Source: Candidatus Vicinibacter affinis (GTDB lineage: Bacteria; Bacteroidota; Bacteroidia; Chitinophagales; Saprospiraceae). From it: DNA of 64,000 nt. Under the pieces are notes generated by a model that was given only the letters and a program-made list of their open reading frames with translations, searched no databases and was not told the DNA's origin. The stretch spans positions 62,001-126,000 of the forward strand of contig JADJNH010000005.1 in the NCBI GenBank assembly GCA_016714365.1. Direction: 5' to 3'. Positions 7,856 to 17,500 of this stretch are shown one piece after another (positions within the stretch are counted from its first letter, which is position 1; the number at the start of each line of letters is the position of its first letter). The position numbers and the translations under genes are program-made.

Positions 7856-8988
7856 TACAATTTTTGATTTATGGTGATCAATATTTCTCTCTTCCAGGAG
7901 TCAAAATTGTTTAACAGGATCTGTTTGCGTGCCTCCCTCATCAACCAGGTATAAAAACTTAAATTTTGAATGCTTGCTATTTGTGCAGCAAGTATTTCTC
8001 CGACCATAAACAAATGTCGCAGGTAAGCCTTGCTGTGTAAGTTACTTGTTGGAACCTCCAGGCCATCATCAATCATACTGAAATCAGTCTTCCATTTTTG
8101 GTTTCGGATATGGATGATTCCACGGGTAGTATAGATGATGCCGTGCCTGGCATTTCTGGTAGGCAGGACACAATCAAACATATCTATGCCTTGTCCAATG
8201 CATTCTAAGAGATTGGCAGGAGTTCCTACCCCCATTAGATAACGTGCGCTTTGCCGAGGCATAAACTCTGTGGACAAAGCCACCATTCTGTACAGCTCTT
8301 CTTGCGGTTCTCCTACAGACAACCCTCCTAGGGCATAAATTGGGTTGGAATATTGACTGTTAAACAATATCGATTCTTTTCGGAGATCATCAAATACAGA
8401 ACCTTGCGCTATAGGTACGAATATTTGTTCCTGTTCATATTTTGCTGCGGTATTCTTAAAATGCTCAATTCCCCTAATCAACCAGTCATTGGTTATTTTT
8501 AAAGATTTTTCAGCATACTTCCTGGTACATGGATAGGGTGGACATTCATCCAAAGCCATCATGATATCTGAACCAAGTATTCTTTGGGTGTCTACCACAG
8601 ATTCAGGGGTAAAAATATGCTTTGAGCCATCTATGTGTGATTGAAAAGTAACCCCTTCAGGTTTGATTTTTCGGCGGGCACTCAGAGAAAATACCTGATA
8701 TCCACCACTGTCTGTCAGGATGGGTCCTTGCCAATTCATAAATTGATGGAGTCCTCTTGCTGCTTCAATCACTTCAAGACCGGGACGCAGATACAAATGG
8801 TAAGTGTTCCCAAGGATAATCTCAGCCTTCACCACAGCGGCAAGCTCTTGCTGATGGACTGCCTTTACAGTAGCAGAAGTACCCACCGGCATGAATACCG
8901 GTGTATGAACCAAACCATGATCGGTCTGAATTTCGCCAGCCCTCGCACGACTGGTAGAATCCTCATGCAATAAATTAAATCCTGTCAT
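7855..8988 (-). CDS. tgt: tRNA-guanine(34) transglycosylase lacking the zinc ligands
   Basis: 377 residues with the full TIM-barrel signature of bacterial Tgt, which swaps G34 for preQ1 on the way to queuosine. Seen: the LTDSGGYQVFSLS segment with the general-base Asp, the GGLSVGE loop, and GIDMFDCVLPTRNARHG (from about residue 268) with the nucleophilic Asp. Odd: the structural zinc site, normally C-x-C-x2-C and a His 26 residues later, is Leu310, Val312, Ser315 and Gln341 when aligned on the conserved SKAYLRHLF and (S)IQNLSFY segments. All four ligands are gone while the surrounding fold residues are kept. It overlaps rodA by 4 bp and the Lpt permease by 1 bp. Confidence 0.93.
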   Translation of the reverse strand: MTGFNLLHEDSTSRARAGEIQTDHGLVHTPVFMPVGTSATVKAVHQQELAAVVKAEIILGNTYHLYLRPGLEVIEAARGLHQFMNWQGPILTDSGGYQVFSLSARRKIKPEGVTFQSHIDGSKHIFTPESVVDTQRILGSDIMMALDECPPYPCTRKYAEKSLKITNDWLIRGIEHFKNTAAKYEQEQIFVPIAQGSVFDDLRKESILFNSQYSNPIYALGGLSVGEPQEELYRMVALSTEFMPRQSARYLMGVGTPANLLECIGQGIDMFDCVLPTRNARHGIIYTTRGIIHIRNQKWKTDFSMIDDGLEVPTSNLHSKAYLRHLFMVGEILAAQIASIQNLSFYTWLMREARKQILLNNFDSWKREILITINQKL

Positions 8989-10376
8989 GCAGATCTGGAT
9001 TGCATTCTAATAAATACGCCCAGCATTAAGGAAAATCCAACCAATGATGATCCTCCTTTACTGATAAAGGGTAATGGAATCCCAATTATGGGAACCAACC
9101 CCATGGTCATACCGATGTTTACTAAAACATGTATAAACAAAAATCCCGCCAGCGACAATCCAAAATAAGAAGCGAAGCGATTGGTCATGTGCTCACAGGT
9201 GTTCAATATCCGCCAAATAAGTATCACAAATAATAATATCACGATGACACTTCCGAAAAATCCCTGCTCCTCACCGATGGTACTAAAAATAAAATCCGTG
9301 GATTGCTCCGGAACAAATTTTAACTTGGTCATGTTGCCATTCATAAATCCTTTGCCAAGGGTTCCTCCCGATCCGATGGCAACTTTGGATTGCAACAGAT
9401 TATACAGGGAGCCTCTGGGATCGCACTCTGAAGGCTTTAACCAAACCTTGATTCGCTCCTGCTGATGCAACTCCAAACCATTAAATAAATTAATGGAGAA
9501 ATAAGAAAAACCATAAAGTACTGCAACTGCCAGTGGTAAAAAAAGTGACAACTTCTCTTGTCTGTTTCGCCACAACAGAACTAGACTGATGGCAAGAAAT
9601 AATAAGGCAACATAAATCATATAATCCAGCTTCATAAAATAAAATCCATAAATCAAGCTGATCAACAGAATACCCAACAAGACAAAATGATATTTGAAAA
9701 TTCTAAAATTAAACCAGCTGAATCCAATTGCTGCCAGTATAATGGCCATGATTACCTGGTTCAGCGGAAATAAGATGGAAAAAACAAAAGATAAAAAAAG
9801 TAATATTGCTGAGATATAATAAAGTGGATTAAATCCTTCAATAAAAAGTAAAATAAAGAGTGATAAAAAAGTAATGGCAGAACCTGCATCCGGTTGCAAT
9901 AAAATGAAAAACACAGGCGCAAAAATAATCCCAACCACAATCCATTGGTATATGCCTGTCTTAAGATTTACCTTGTAGTAGGAGAGGTAACTTGACACTG
10001 CCAGCGTAGTACAAAACTTAGCTATTTCTGACGGCTGGAAGGAAAATCCTCCTATTACAAACCAGGCTCTTGCTCCTTTGATTTCTGAGCCCACTATCAA
10101 CACCATTAGCAATAAAAAAATGCTTATCCCATAAAATATATAAGCAAACGTATGCCAGAATTTGATATCAATAAATAAGGTAATAATAAATACGGAAAGT
10201 GCAATTGCAATGTAAACCGACTGCTTGGTAATAGGAACTGATAAATCTAAAAAATTAGTATTCTCACTATAGGTATAAGTGGCTGCATAAATACTGAACC
10301 AACCAATGATAATAAGGCTCAGATATATGCCAATGATCATCCAATCATACTGAGCATTTCTTACCGTTCTTATCAT
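8985..10376 (-). CDS. rodA: rod shape-determining protein RodA (SEDS peptidoglycan glycosyltransferase)
   Basis: A 463-residue polytopic membrane protein of the FtsW/RodA/SpoVE family, which polymerises lipid II during elongation. It shows the family segments KGARAWFVIGGFSFQPSEIAK, LLQPDAGSAITF, a periplasmic segment with the QSKVAIGSGGTLGKGF and FVPEQSTDFIFSTIGEEQGF motifs, and GIPLPFISKGGSS near the C-terminus. The longer than usual central hydrophobic part gives extra membrane helices. Its 3' end overlaps tgt by the ATGA sequence, and it heads the rodA-tgt-lptF/G chain. Confidence 0.93.
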   Translation of the reverse strand: MIRTVRNAQYDWMIIGIYLSLIIIGWFSIYAATYTYSENTNFLDLSVPITKQSVYIAIALSVFIITLFIDIKFWHTFAYIFYGISIFLLLMVLIVGSEIKGARAWFVIGGFSFQPSEIAKFCTTLAVSSYLSYYKVNLKTGIYQWIVVGIIFAPVFFILLQPDAGSAITFLSLFILLFIEGFNPLYYISAILLFLSFVFSILFPLNQVIMAIILAAIGFSWFNFRIFKYHFVLLGILLISLIYGFYFMKLDYMIYVALLFLAISLVLLWRNRQEKLSLFLPLAVAVLYGFSYFSINLFNGLELHQQERIKVWLKPSECDPRGSLYNLLQSKVAIGSGGTLGKGFMNGNMTKLKFVPEQSTDFIFSTIGEEQGFFGSVIVILLFVILIWRILNTCEHMTNRFASYFGLSLAGFLFIHVLVNIGMTMGLVPIIGIPLPFISKGGSSLVGFSLMLGVFIRMQSRSA

Positions 10377-10444
10377 TCAAGGATGATTTAATTAAATTTT
10401 ATGACTGCTTAGGCGCAATTTGGCTTCATTAGATTCAACAATTT

Positions 10445-10831
10445 CTAAAGCTCATTGTATTGAATTTTATCGATGGATAAAAAAGCGGAGTTGAATTTCT
10501 TTTTTATATTTTCCAATGCAGATGCAGCATCATTCCTGTTCAAAAAAGCTCCGGCTTTTAAATGATAATAAGGTTCTTTGTATTCCCACTTTACCGGAAA
10601 AGAAAATTGCTTTTGAAATTCTATTCTCGTTGCTTCCATCTGCCTGCGATCGACTGTGGTAATTACCGTTATCCTCCAACCAGAGATGTGGGTGATGCTT
10701 TTGTTAATCCTTAGGTATTGATTCATCATGGCGGAAATGGATGGGTCAGCATTTATCTGCACTTTTGCCTGAGCATTCCCCTGTTTGCTCATCAAAGTGA
10801 TCAACACCACTACTATCAACAGATACTTCAT
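10445..10831 (-). CDS. secreted SPOR-domain-like protein
   Basis: 128 residues: an N-terminal signal peptide (MKYLLIVVVLITLMSKQGNA), a short helix, then a SPOR-like alpha/beta fold (GWRITVITTVDRRQMEATRIEFQKQF, YKEPYYHLKAGAFLNRNDA, FLSIDKIQYNEL). SPOR domains bind glycan strands stripped of stem peptides; Bacteroidota encode many small secreted ones. It starts 37 bp after the secA stop on the same strand and is probably co-transcribed with it. The family call rests on pattern similarity only. Confidence 0.72.
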   Translation of the reverse strand: MKYLLIVVVLITLMSKQGNAQAKVQINADPSISAMMNQYLRINKSITHISGWRITVITTVDRRQMEATRIEFQKQFSFPVKWEYKEPYYHLKAGAFLNRNDAASALENIKKKFNSAFLSIDKIQYNEL

Positions 10832-10868
10832 AAGCTTAAATTTTTAAATCGTTCTCACGTTAATTTAC

Positions 10869-13800
10869 CTAACCCAATCCTGCTCCATGACAATTCTTAT
10901 ATTTTTTTCCACTGCCACAAGGACACACATCATTTCGCCCAATTTTTGGCCCACTGTTTCGTACTGTTTGTATTTGTGGAATTGATTCTCTTCCGGCTTG
11001 TTCGGCCGCTCTTCGTGCTCTTTCCTCTTCTTGACTTTTATTGGTTCTGACTCTGCTGAGATCAGTACTTTGAGGTCGTGCCTCCTTTACTTCCTGATTC
11101 ACTGTGATCATCAATTTACCTTTTGCCAGATAAGAGGTGATGTCCTGATTCATCTTGAAGACCAACATCTCAAATAGTTTGTAAGCCTCCATTTTATAAA
11201 TCACCAATGGGTCTTTTTGCTCAAAGGATGCCGCCTGTACAGATTCCTTGAGCTCGTCCATGTTGCGAAGATGCTCTTTCCAATTGGTATCCAGAATGCT
11301 CAGTGCTACGGATCGCTCAATGTCCCGCATGATGCTGGATCCTTTGGACTTCACTGCTTTTTCCAATTCTGCTGAAATTGGAAGTGGCTCCTTTAATTCA
11401 TCTACAAAAGGAACTACAATCCGCTGATACCTGTGACCTTCATTTTTGTAAACATCGGTGATGTGTGGAAACAGAATTTCTTTGATCTGCCCTTCCTTTT
11501 TTTCGTAATGTGCAAAAAACTGTTTGTGGTATTCATTTTGCAAATCCGCCAATGGCGACTCATTAAAAAATGCTGCATCGATCTCTGGTTCAAATCCAAA
11601 CATGGTGATCGAATCATTGATGAATGATTCAAGATCACCCGATGATCTTGCATTCTTTACCAGCGCATCCAGTGTAGAGTTAAACATATAGCTCAGGTCA
11701 ACTGCAAGACGCTCACCATAAAGTGCATGATCTCTCTTTTTATAAATGGCTTCACGCTGGATATTCATTACATCATCATACTCCAGGAGTCGCTTACGCA
11801 TCCCGAAATTATTTTCCTCCACTTTCTTTTGAGCTCTTTCGATGGATTTGGTTACCATGGAATGCTGCATCACCTCTCCTTCCTTATGGCCTAGTTTATC
11901 CATAATTCCGGTGATCCGATCTGAATTAAACAATCGCATCAGATTGTCTTCGAAAGACACAAAAAATTGCGAAGATCCTGGATCTCCCTGTCGGCCTGCC
12001 CGTCCTCTTAACTGACGGTCAACTCTTCGCGATTCATGTCTTTCAGTACCAATGATGGCAAGTCCGCCGGACTTTTTCACCTCATCCGAAATTTTAATGT
12101 CCGTTCCTCTACCCGCCATGTTGGTAGCAATGGTAACCTTTCCTGCTTTACCGGCTTCTGCAACAATTTCTGCTTCACGCTGATGTTGTTTGGCGTTGAG
12201 AACGCTGTGAGCGATTCCTCTAAGCTGGAGCATTCTGGCCAGTTTTTCTGAAATATCCACCGAGGTGGTACCCACCAGAACCGGCCTTCCTTCATGGGTG
12301 CATTTTTCAATCTCCTCAATGACTGCATTGAATTTTTCACGGGCTGTCTTATACACCAGATCTTCCCGGTCGTCTCTGACAACCGGTCGGTTGGTTGGAA
12401 TTACCACCACATCCAGTTTGTAGATCTGCCAAAACTCACCCGCCTCAGTCTCTGCCGTACCGGTCATACCGGCAAGCTTATGGTACATCCTGAAATAATT
12501 CTGCAGGGTTACGGTTGCATAGGTTTGAGTCAGTTCTCCTACTTTCACATTTTCCTTTGCTTCCAAAGCCTGGTGCAACCCATCGGAATATCTTCTGCCC
12601 TCCAACATACGACCGGTGCCTTCATCCACAATTTTTACTTCACCATCCAACACCACATATTCTTCGTCCTTCTCAAATAAAGTATAGGCTTTTAGTAACT
12701 GACTGACGCAATGCAATCGCTGTGATTTAATAGCAAACTCATTGAGTATTTTTTCTTTTTGCGCAGTAATTTCCTCTTTCTTCAGACTTTCATCCAAATC
12801 AATTTTATGAAGGGACTCAGCCAAATCCGGAATGATAAAAAAGGAAGGTTCTGATTCTCCGGTAGCCATAAAATCCTCCCCCCGCGGGGTAAGTTCGACC
12901 TGACGATTTTTCTCGTCTATGGTAAACAACAAAGGCTCATCTGCCACCTTCATGTTGCGGTTCTGCTCCTGCATATAGAAGTTCTCCGTTTTCTGAAGTA
13001 TGTTCCTAATGCCATCTTCACTGAGAAACTTAATAAGTGGACGGGACTTAGGAAGGGTTCTGTATGCCCTGAATAAAGCCAATCCACCCTCACCCTCTGC
13101 GGATCCTGTCTTGCCTTCTGAAATTAATTTCCGCGCATCTGTGAGAAACTGATTGTGCAATTTCCTTTGCTCACTGATCAGTCTTTCTACTTTGGGTTTT
13201 AGTTTGTTGTATTCTTCACTTTCCTCATCTATATCCACCGGACCTGAAATGATCAAAGGAGTTCTGGCATCATCGATCAATACACTGTCCACCTCATCTA
13301 CCATGGAGTAATGATGCTTTCTCTGGACTTTCTCATCCATGTTCCGCACCATATTGTCCCTAAGGTAGTCGAATCCAAATTCATTGTTGGTGCCATAGAT
13401 GATGTCACATTCATACGCCTTCTTTCTCTGCGGTGAATGGGGCTTGTACTTATCTATACAATCCACACTCAGATGCAAAAATTCAAAAATAGGTCCAACC
13501 CATTCGGAGTCTCTCCTGGCCAAATAATCATTGACGGTAACGATGTGCACACCTTCACCGGACAATCCATTCAGGTAAGCGGGTAGGGTGGCCACCAGAG
13601 TCTTTCCTTCTCCGGTTCCCATCTCGGCAATCTTTCCGTCATGCAGCACCATACCACCGATCAACTGAACATCATAATGGACCATGTTCCAGACAATTTC
13701 ACCTCCCGCAGCAGACCAGCTGTTTGAATAATAGGCCTTGTCTCCATCCAGATTAATGTAAGACCTGGAAACAGAAAGGTCACGGTCACGATCTGTTGCA

Positions 13801-14186
13801 GAAACCTCGAGGGTGGTATTGTTGGTAAAACGATAGGCAGTTTCCTTTACTACAGCAAAAGCCTCCGGCAATATCTCCCGAAGGATTTCCTCAATCATGC
13901 CGTCTCGCTCTTTTCTTTCGCGATCAATGTCGTTGAAAATATCCTCTTTAGTATGGATGTCTGGTTCGGCTTCAGCCTGCTCGCGCAATTGGTCAATTTT
14001 GGCATCTATTGGCGCCAAATATTCCTTGATGCGGGAACGGAATTCAAGAGTCTTGTTCCTTAAATCATCATTACTGAGATTGGAATATTCTTGCTGATAA
14101 TTTAGAATCAATTGAATTTTGGGATTGTATTCTTTTACATCACGATCCTGCTTGGTCCCAAAAACTTTTTTAAGAAAATTAAACAT
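10869..14186 (-). CDS. secA: preprotein translocase ATPase SecA
   Basis: The 1105-residue motor of the Sec pathway, in the longer form typical of Bacteroidota. Seen: MGTGEGKT Walker A, MVDEVDSVLIDDARTPLIISG (DEAD-type Walker B), NVLNAKQH, TNMAGRGTDIK and the RRVDRQLRGRAGRQGDPG helicase motif. The C-terminal CPCGSGKKYKNCHG is a complete zinc-binding SEC-C tail for SecB or ribosome contacts. An insert of about 100 residues rich in K/E (about 330-470) follows the preprotein-crosslinking region start. A TAATTTTG -7 box lies 23 bp upstream. Confidence 0.97.
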   Translation of the reverse strand: MFNFLKKVFGTKQDRDVKEYNPKIQLILNYQQEYSNLSNDDLRNKTLEFRSRIKEYLAPIDAKIDQLREQAEAEPDIHTKEDIFNDIDRERKERDGMIEEILREILPEAFAVVKETAYRFTNNTTLEVSATDRDRDLSVSRSYINLDGDKAYYSNSWSAAGGEIVWNMVHYDVQLIGGMVLHDGKIAEMGTGEGKTLVATLPAYLNGLSGEGVHIVTVNDYLARRDSEWVGPIFEFLHLSVDCIDKYKPHSPQRKKAYECDIIYGTNNEFGFDYLRDNMVRNMDEKVQRKHHYSMVDEVDSVLIDDARTPLIISGPVDIDEESEEYNKLKPKVERLISEQRKLHNQFLTDARKLISEGKTGSAEGEGGLALFRAYRTLPKSRPLIKFLSEDGIRNILQKTENFYMQEQNRNMKVADEPLLFTIDEKNRQVELTPRGEDFMATGESEPSFFIIPDLAESLHKIDLDESLKKEEITAQKEKILNEFAIKSQRLHCVSQLLKAYTLFEKDEEYVVLDGEVKIVDEGTGRMLEGRRYSDGLHQALEAKENVKVGELTQTYATVTLQNYFRMYHKLAGMTGTAETEAGEFWQIYKLDVVVIPTNRPVVRDDREDLVYKTAREKFNAVIEEIEKCTHEGRPVLVGTTSVDISEKLARMLQLRGIAHSVLNAKQHQREAEIVAEAGKAGKVTIATNMAGRGTDIKISDEVKKSGGLAIIGTERHESRRVDRQLRGRAGRQGDPGSSQFFVSFEDNLMRLFNSDRITGIMDKLGHKEGEVMQHSMVTKSIERAQKKVEENNFGMRKRLLEYDDVMNIQREAIYKKRDHALYGERLAVDLSYMFNSTLDALVKNARSSGDLESFINDSITMFGFEPEIDAAFFNESPLADLQNEYHKQFFAHYEKKEGQIKEILFPHITDVYKNEGHRYQRIVVPFVDELKEPLPISAELEKAVKSKGSSIMRDIERSVALSILDTNWKEHLRNMDELKESVQAASFEQKDPLVIYKMEAYKLFEMLVFKMNQDITSYLAKGKLMITVNQEVKEARPQSTDLSRVRTNKSQEEERARRAAEQAGRESIPQIQTVRNSGPKIGRNDVCPCGSGKKYKNCHGAGLG

Positions 14187-14208
14187 CTGTTCGAATTAAA
14201 TAAGGAGG

Positions 14209-14216
14209 CAAAATTA
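14209..14216 (-). promoter_or_regulatory. putative -7 box of secA
   Basis: The minus strand reads TAATTTTG, matching TAnnTTTG; the ATG of secA is 23 bp downstream, giving a short leader. No good -33 element. Confidence 0.4.
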
Positions 14217-14474
14217 ATGGATATTACGGAGTATGGGAGCGAATATTGTGTCACAAACCATACCATAATGAGTTATTATGCCAATATGGCAGTTTTGTGG
14301 ATTTCTTTGGCCTAATCCGTTCTGATAAAGTTTTTACTTAAACTTCGTAAGCGACTTCTGAAATCTAAAACAGTCAACCAAAAGTTTTTGGCATTTGTTG
14401 CCACTTTTTAAGTGCTTAAACGTTACATAATGGACAATGGAGACTTTTACCCCTGGATAAAGGTCAGTAAAGCC

Positions 14475-14502
14475 TTGTTTCGTTACATAATTCCTATTTT
14501 TG
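14475..14502 (+). promoter_or_regulatory. putative promoter of the T9SS metalloprotease gene
   Basis: TTG at 14475-14477, a 17-bp spacer, then TATTTTTG at 14495-14502 (TAnnTTTG). The ATG is 20 bp downstream of the -7 box. The spacer contains the second CGTTACATAAT copy. Confidence 0.5.
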
Positions 14503-14521
14503 CAGAAAATCAACCGCCTTC

Positions 14522-17500
14522 ATGAAAAAAGAATTTTTACTACTGAGTTTCACTTTCTTAGTTGCTTCATTCAGTTTGGTAGCACAGAAACCGGTTTGGA
14601 GACTTGACTCGGAATTCCAAAGCCTCCTTCCAACTGAACAATTGAGCCCTTCATGGCGCTCTATTCAGCAGTACAAGCAATTTGAAATTAATTTTAAATC
14701 GCTTAGAGCCAGTATTTTGGCGGAAGCTCCGGCTGAAAATCAAAATGGACGTACTATGGCAGTTTCCTTACCAATGCCGGATGGAAGTCTACGTACCTTC
14801 CATGTGATGGAATCTCCTGTCATGGAACCGGAATTAGCAGCCAAATATCCTGAAATCAAGACCTACAAAGGCAGCGACGGGTCAAATTATATGAGATTGT
14901 TCATGACTGATTCCGAACTCAAAGCATACATCCTGACCGACCAGGGAGATATAATAATTGAACCCTTGGTCAAAGGCAACCCTAACCATTTTGGGGTATA
15001 CTGGGCCAAAGATATCATTGTGGATCCTTCAGGACTTTCCCTGGCATGTGGCGAAGGCGGCAGGGTCGTTTTCGAAAACCATAATAAAACAAAAGAAGGA
15101 CAAAATCAATCCCTGGCAGCCTCAGTGGTGAGTGCCCAGCCTGTAATCCTGCATACTTATCGGATTGCCTTGGCTTGTACCGGCGAATGGGGTATGGCCT
15201 CCAACCTTGGAGGAGGATCTGTCCAAACTGCTCTGGCCAAAATGGCAGATGCCTTGACTTATGCAAATGCAGTTTATGAAAAAGATTTTGGCATCCACAT
15301 CAATTTGTGCGCAAACAACGATAAAATAGTTTTCCTTAATCCTAACAACGATCCATACGACAATGATGGAATGGGTAGGTCATTGTTAAGTCAAAACCCA
15401 GGGGTTGTCAATCCGATCATTACACCCGGGTTTTATGAATATGGACATGTTTTCAACATATCTTGCTCAGATGTAGGGGGTGTTGCTTCGTTAGGTTCCG
15501 TTTGTGCCAGCTCCGGAAAAGCTGCCGGCGTTACTTGTTGGTATACAACCGATGTAGCCTATGTAGCACTGAGAATATTTTGTCATGAAATGGGCCATCA
15601 ATTCAGTGCCTCCCACACTTTTTCGAATTGCAATGGCAATGAAAGCGGCACCAGATATGAACCTGGCAGCGGGACAACTATAATGTCCTATAGCGGCCTT
15701 TGTGGTAACCTCAATATTGAATCTTCAAACTTACCACACCCCAACTTTTTTCACACCAATTCTTTGGAGCAGGTAATTGGATTCACACGGGCTATGTCCT
15801 GCGGTGTTAAAAAAGAAGTAGGCAATACCTATCCTTCGGCAACTATTTTAACAAAACAAGGCTTGTATCTGCCTGTCCAGACACCTTTCGAACTAAAAGG
15901 TAGTGGTTCTGATTTGGAAGACACCACATTGACTTACGGTTGGGAGCAATTTGACAATGGCTCTTATGGTAATTTGTTAGGTGATGTATCTGAAAATGGC
16001 CCACTTTTCAGAGTTCTTTTCCCTGGATCAAGCCCTAATCGTACGATTCCACAATGGAACTCAATTATAAATCTTGACAATGTGGATGTCAGAGAGGCCC
16101 TCCCTAAAAATACCAGAGACCTTAAATTTCGTTTTGTAGTTCGCGACAATCATCCTGGTGCCGGGGGCAGCTCCTATGAATTACTCAAGTTAAAAGTTTC
16201 CGAAAATGCAGGACCGTTTGAAGTTAAGTTTCCTAATCTTACCTCAGACCGTCTGGTAAAAAATACCTGTAACACCATTAAATGGAATGTGAATAAAACC
16301 AATGAGGCCCCGGTCAACTGCCAAAAAGTTGACATTCTGATGTTTAAAGGTCGGGAATACAATAACCCCATCCTTTTAAAAGCCAATACAGACAACGACG
16401 GTAGCGAACTGGTGGACATTCCGGACATCGGTAATAACATCAGGGTGAGAATCTGGATCAGAGCGGCAGACCACATCTTTTTTGACATTTCCGATGCGGA
16501 TATTTTGATTATCGAAAGTACCACCCCAAAGGTAAGCATGGGTGTAAGTCCAAATGTGGCCACATTATGTCTTCCTGAAATCCTGAATGTTACCGTGAGA
16601 TCCTGTGCCTTTGGAGGATTCAGTGGCAACATTAATTTGTTCATCGAAAGCGGTCTTCCGGCAGGATCTACCTATCAGTTCAGCAGCCCAGTTTTAGGAC
16701 CAAATGATGATACTAATTTATCCATCGATTTAAGAAACCTGACCGGCAAGTCAAGCCTGAATTTAGTAATTGCTGCTGTTACACCTGCAGGAGATACTTT
16801 GAGGGATGAATTGAAGGTTAATGCCATTAAAAATGATTTCACGGATGGCGCTCTATTATCACCTTTCAGAAGCGAAAGAGGGTTGACTGAAACTCCCCTT
16901 TTCCGATGGAAAAAAAGTGACAATGCTGATTCATACCATTTTGAATTGGCCACTTCGCCAGCCTTTGGAAATACCATTTTGTATTCCGAACAGTTTGTTT
17001 TTACGGACAGTCTTAGGTTACCAGTTTTACTGAAAGAAAATACTTTATATTATTGGCGTTTAATACCTGTTAATTTATGCGGGGAAGGTGGATCCTCTGA
17101 AATATTTGTTTTCCAAACTAAGAACAAATCCTGTATCGACCAGCCTTATACCGGCAATCCAATTGGTCTTTTCCCAAATCGTACTTATACATCAGCCATC
17201 CCGATTGCCTTTTCAGGAAGACTTTCCGATATGAATGTAAATGGCTTACAGATCCGGGCAGATGCAGTCAGGGATATCAACATTAATCTGATCAGCCCAG
17301 CCGGAACCAAAGTTAATTTATTCAACTACAACTGTGCAGTTACCCTGGATTTTGATTGCAGCTTTGATGACGAATCTCCGGTTGGACTTACCTGCCCTCC
17401 TACACGAGGAACCAGAATGCGACCATTCGAACCCCTCAGTAAGCTGATTGGAGAAGATCTTAAAGGTGATTGGAAATTAGAGATCATTGCTAAAAACACC

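Larger units (their letters stand above)
14187..14521. other. divergent intergenic region between secA and the T9SS protease
   Basis: 335 bp without a convincing gene. It carries the secA -7 box at its left and the protease promoter at its right, and two copies of the 11-mer CGTTACATAAT at 14421-14431 and 14481-14491, exactly 60 bp apart. The second copy falls between the -33 and -7 elements of the protease promoter, so it could be an operator. No terminator-like hairpin was seen. Confidence 0.5.
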
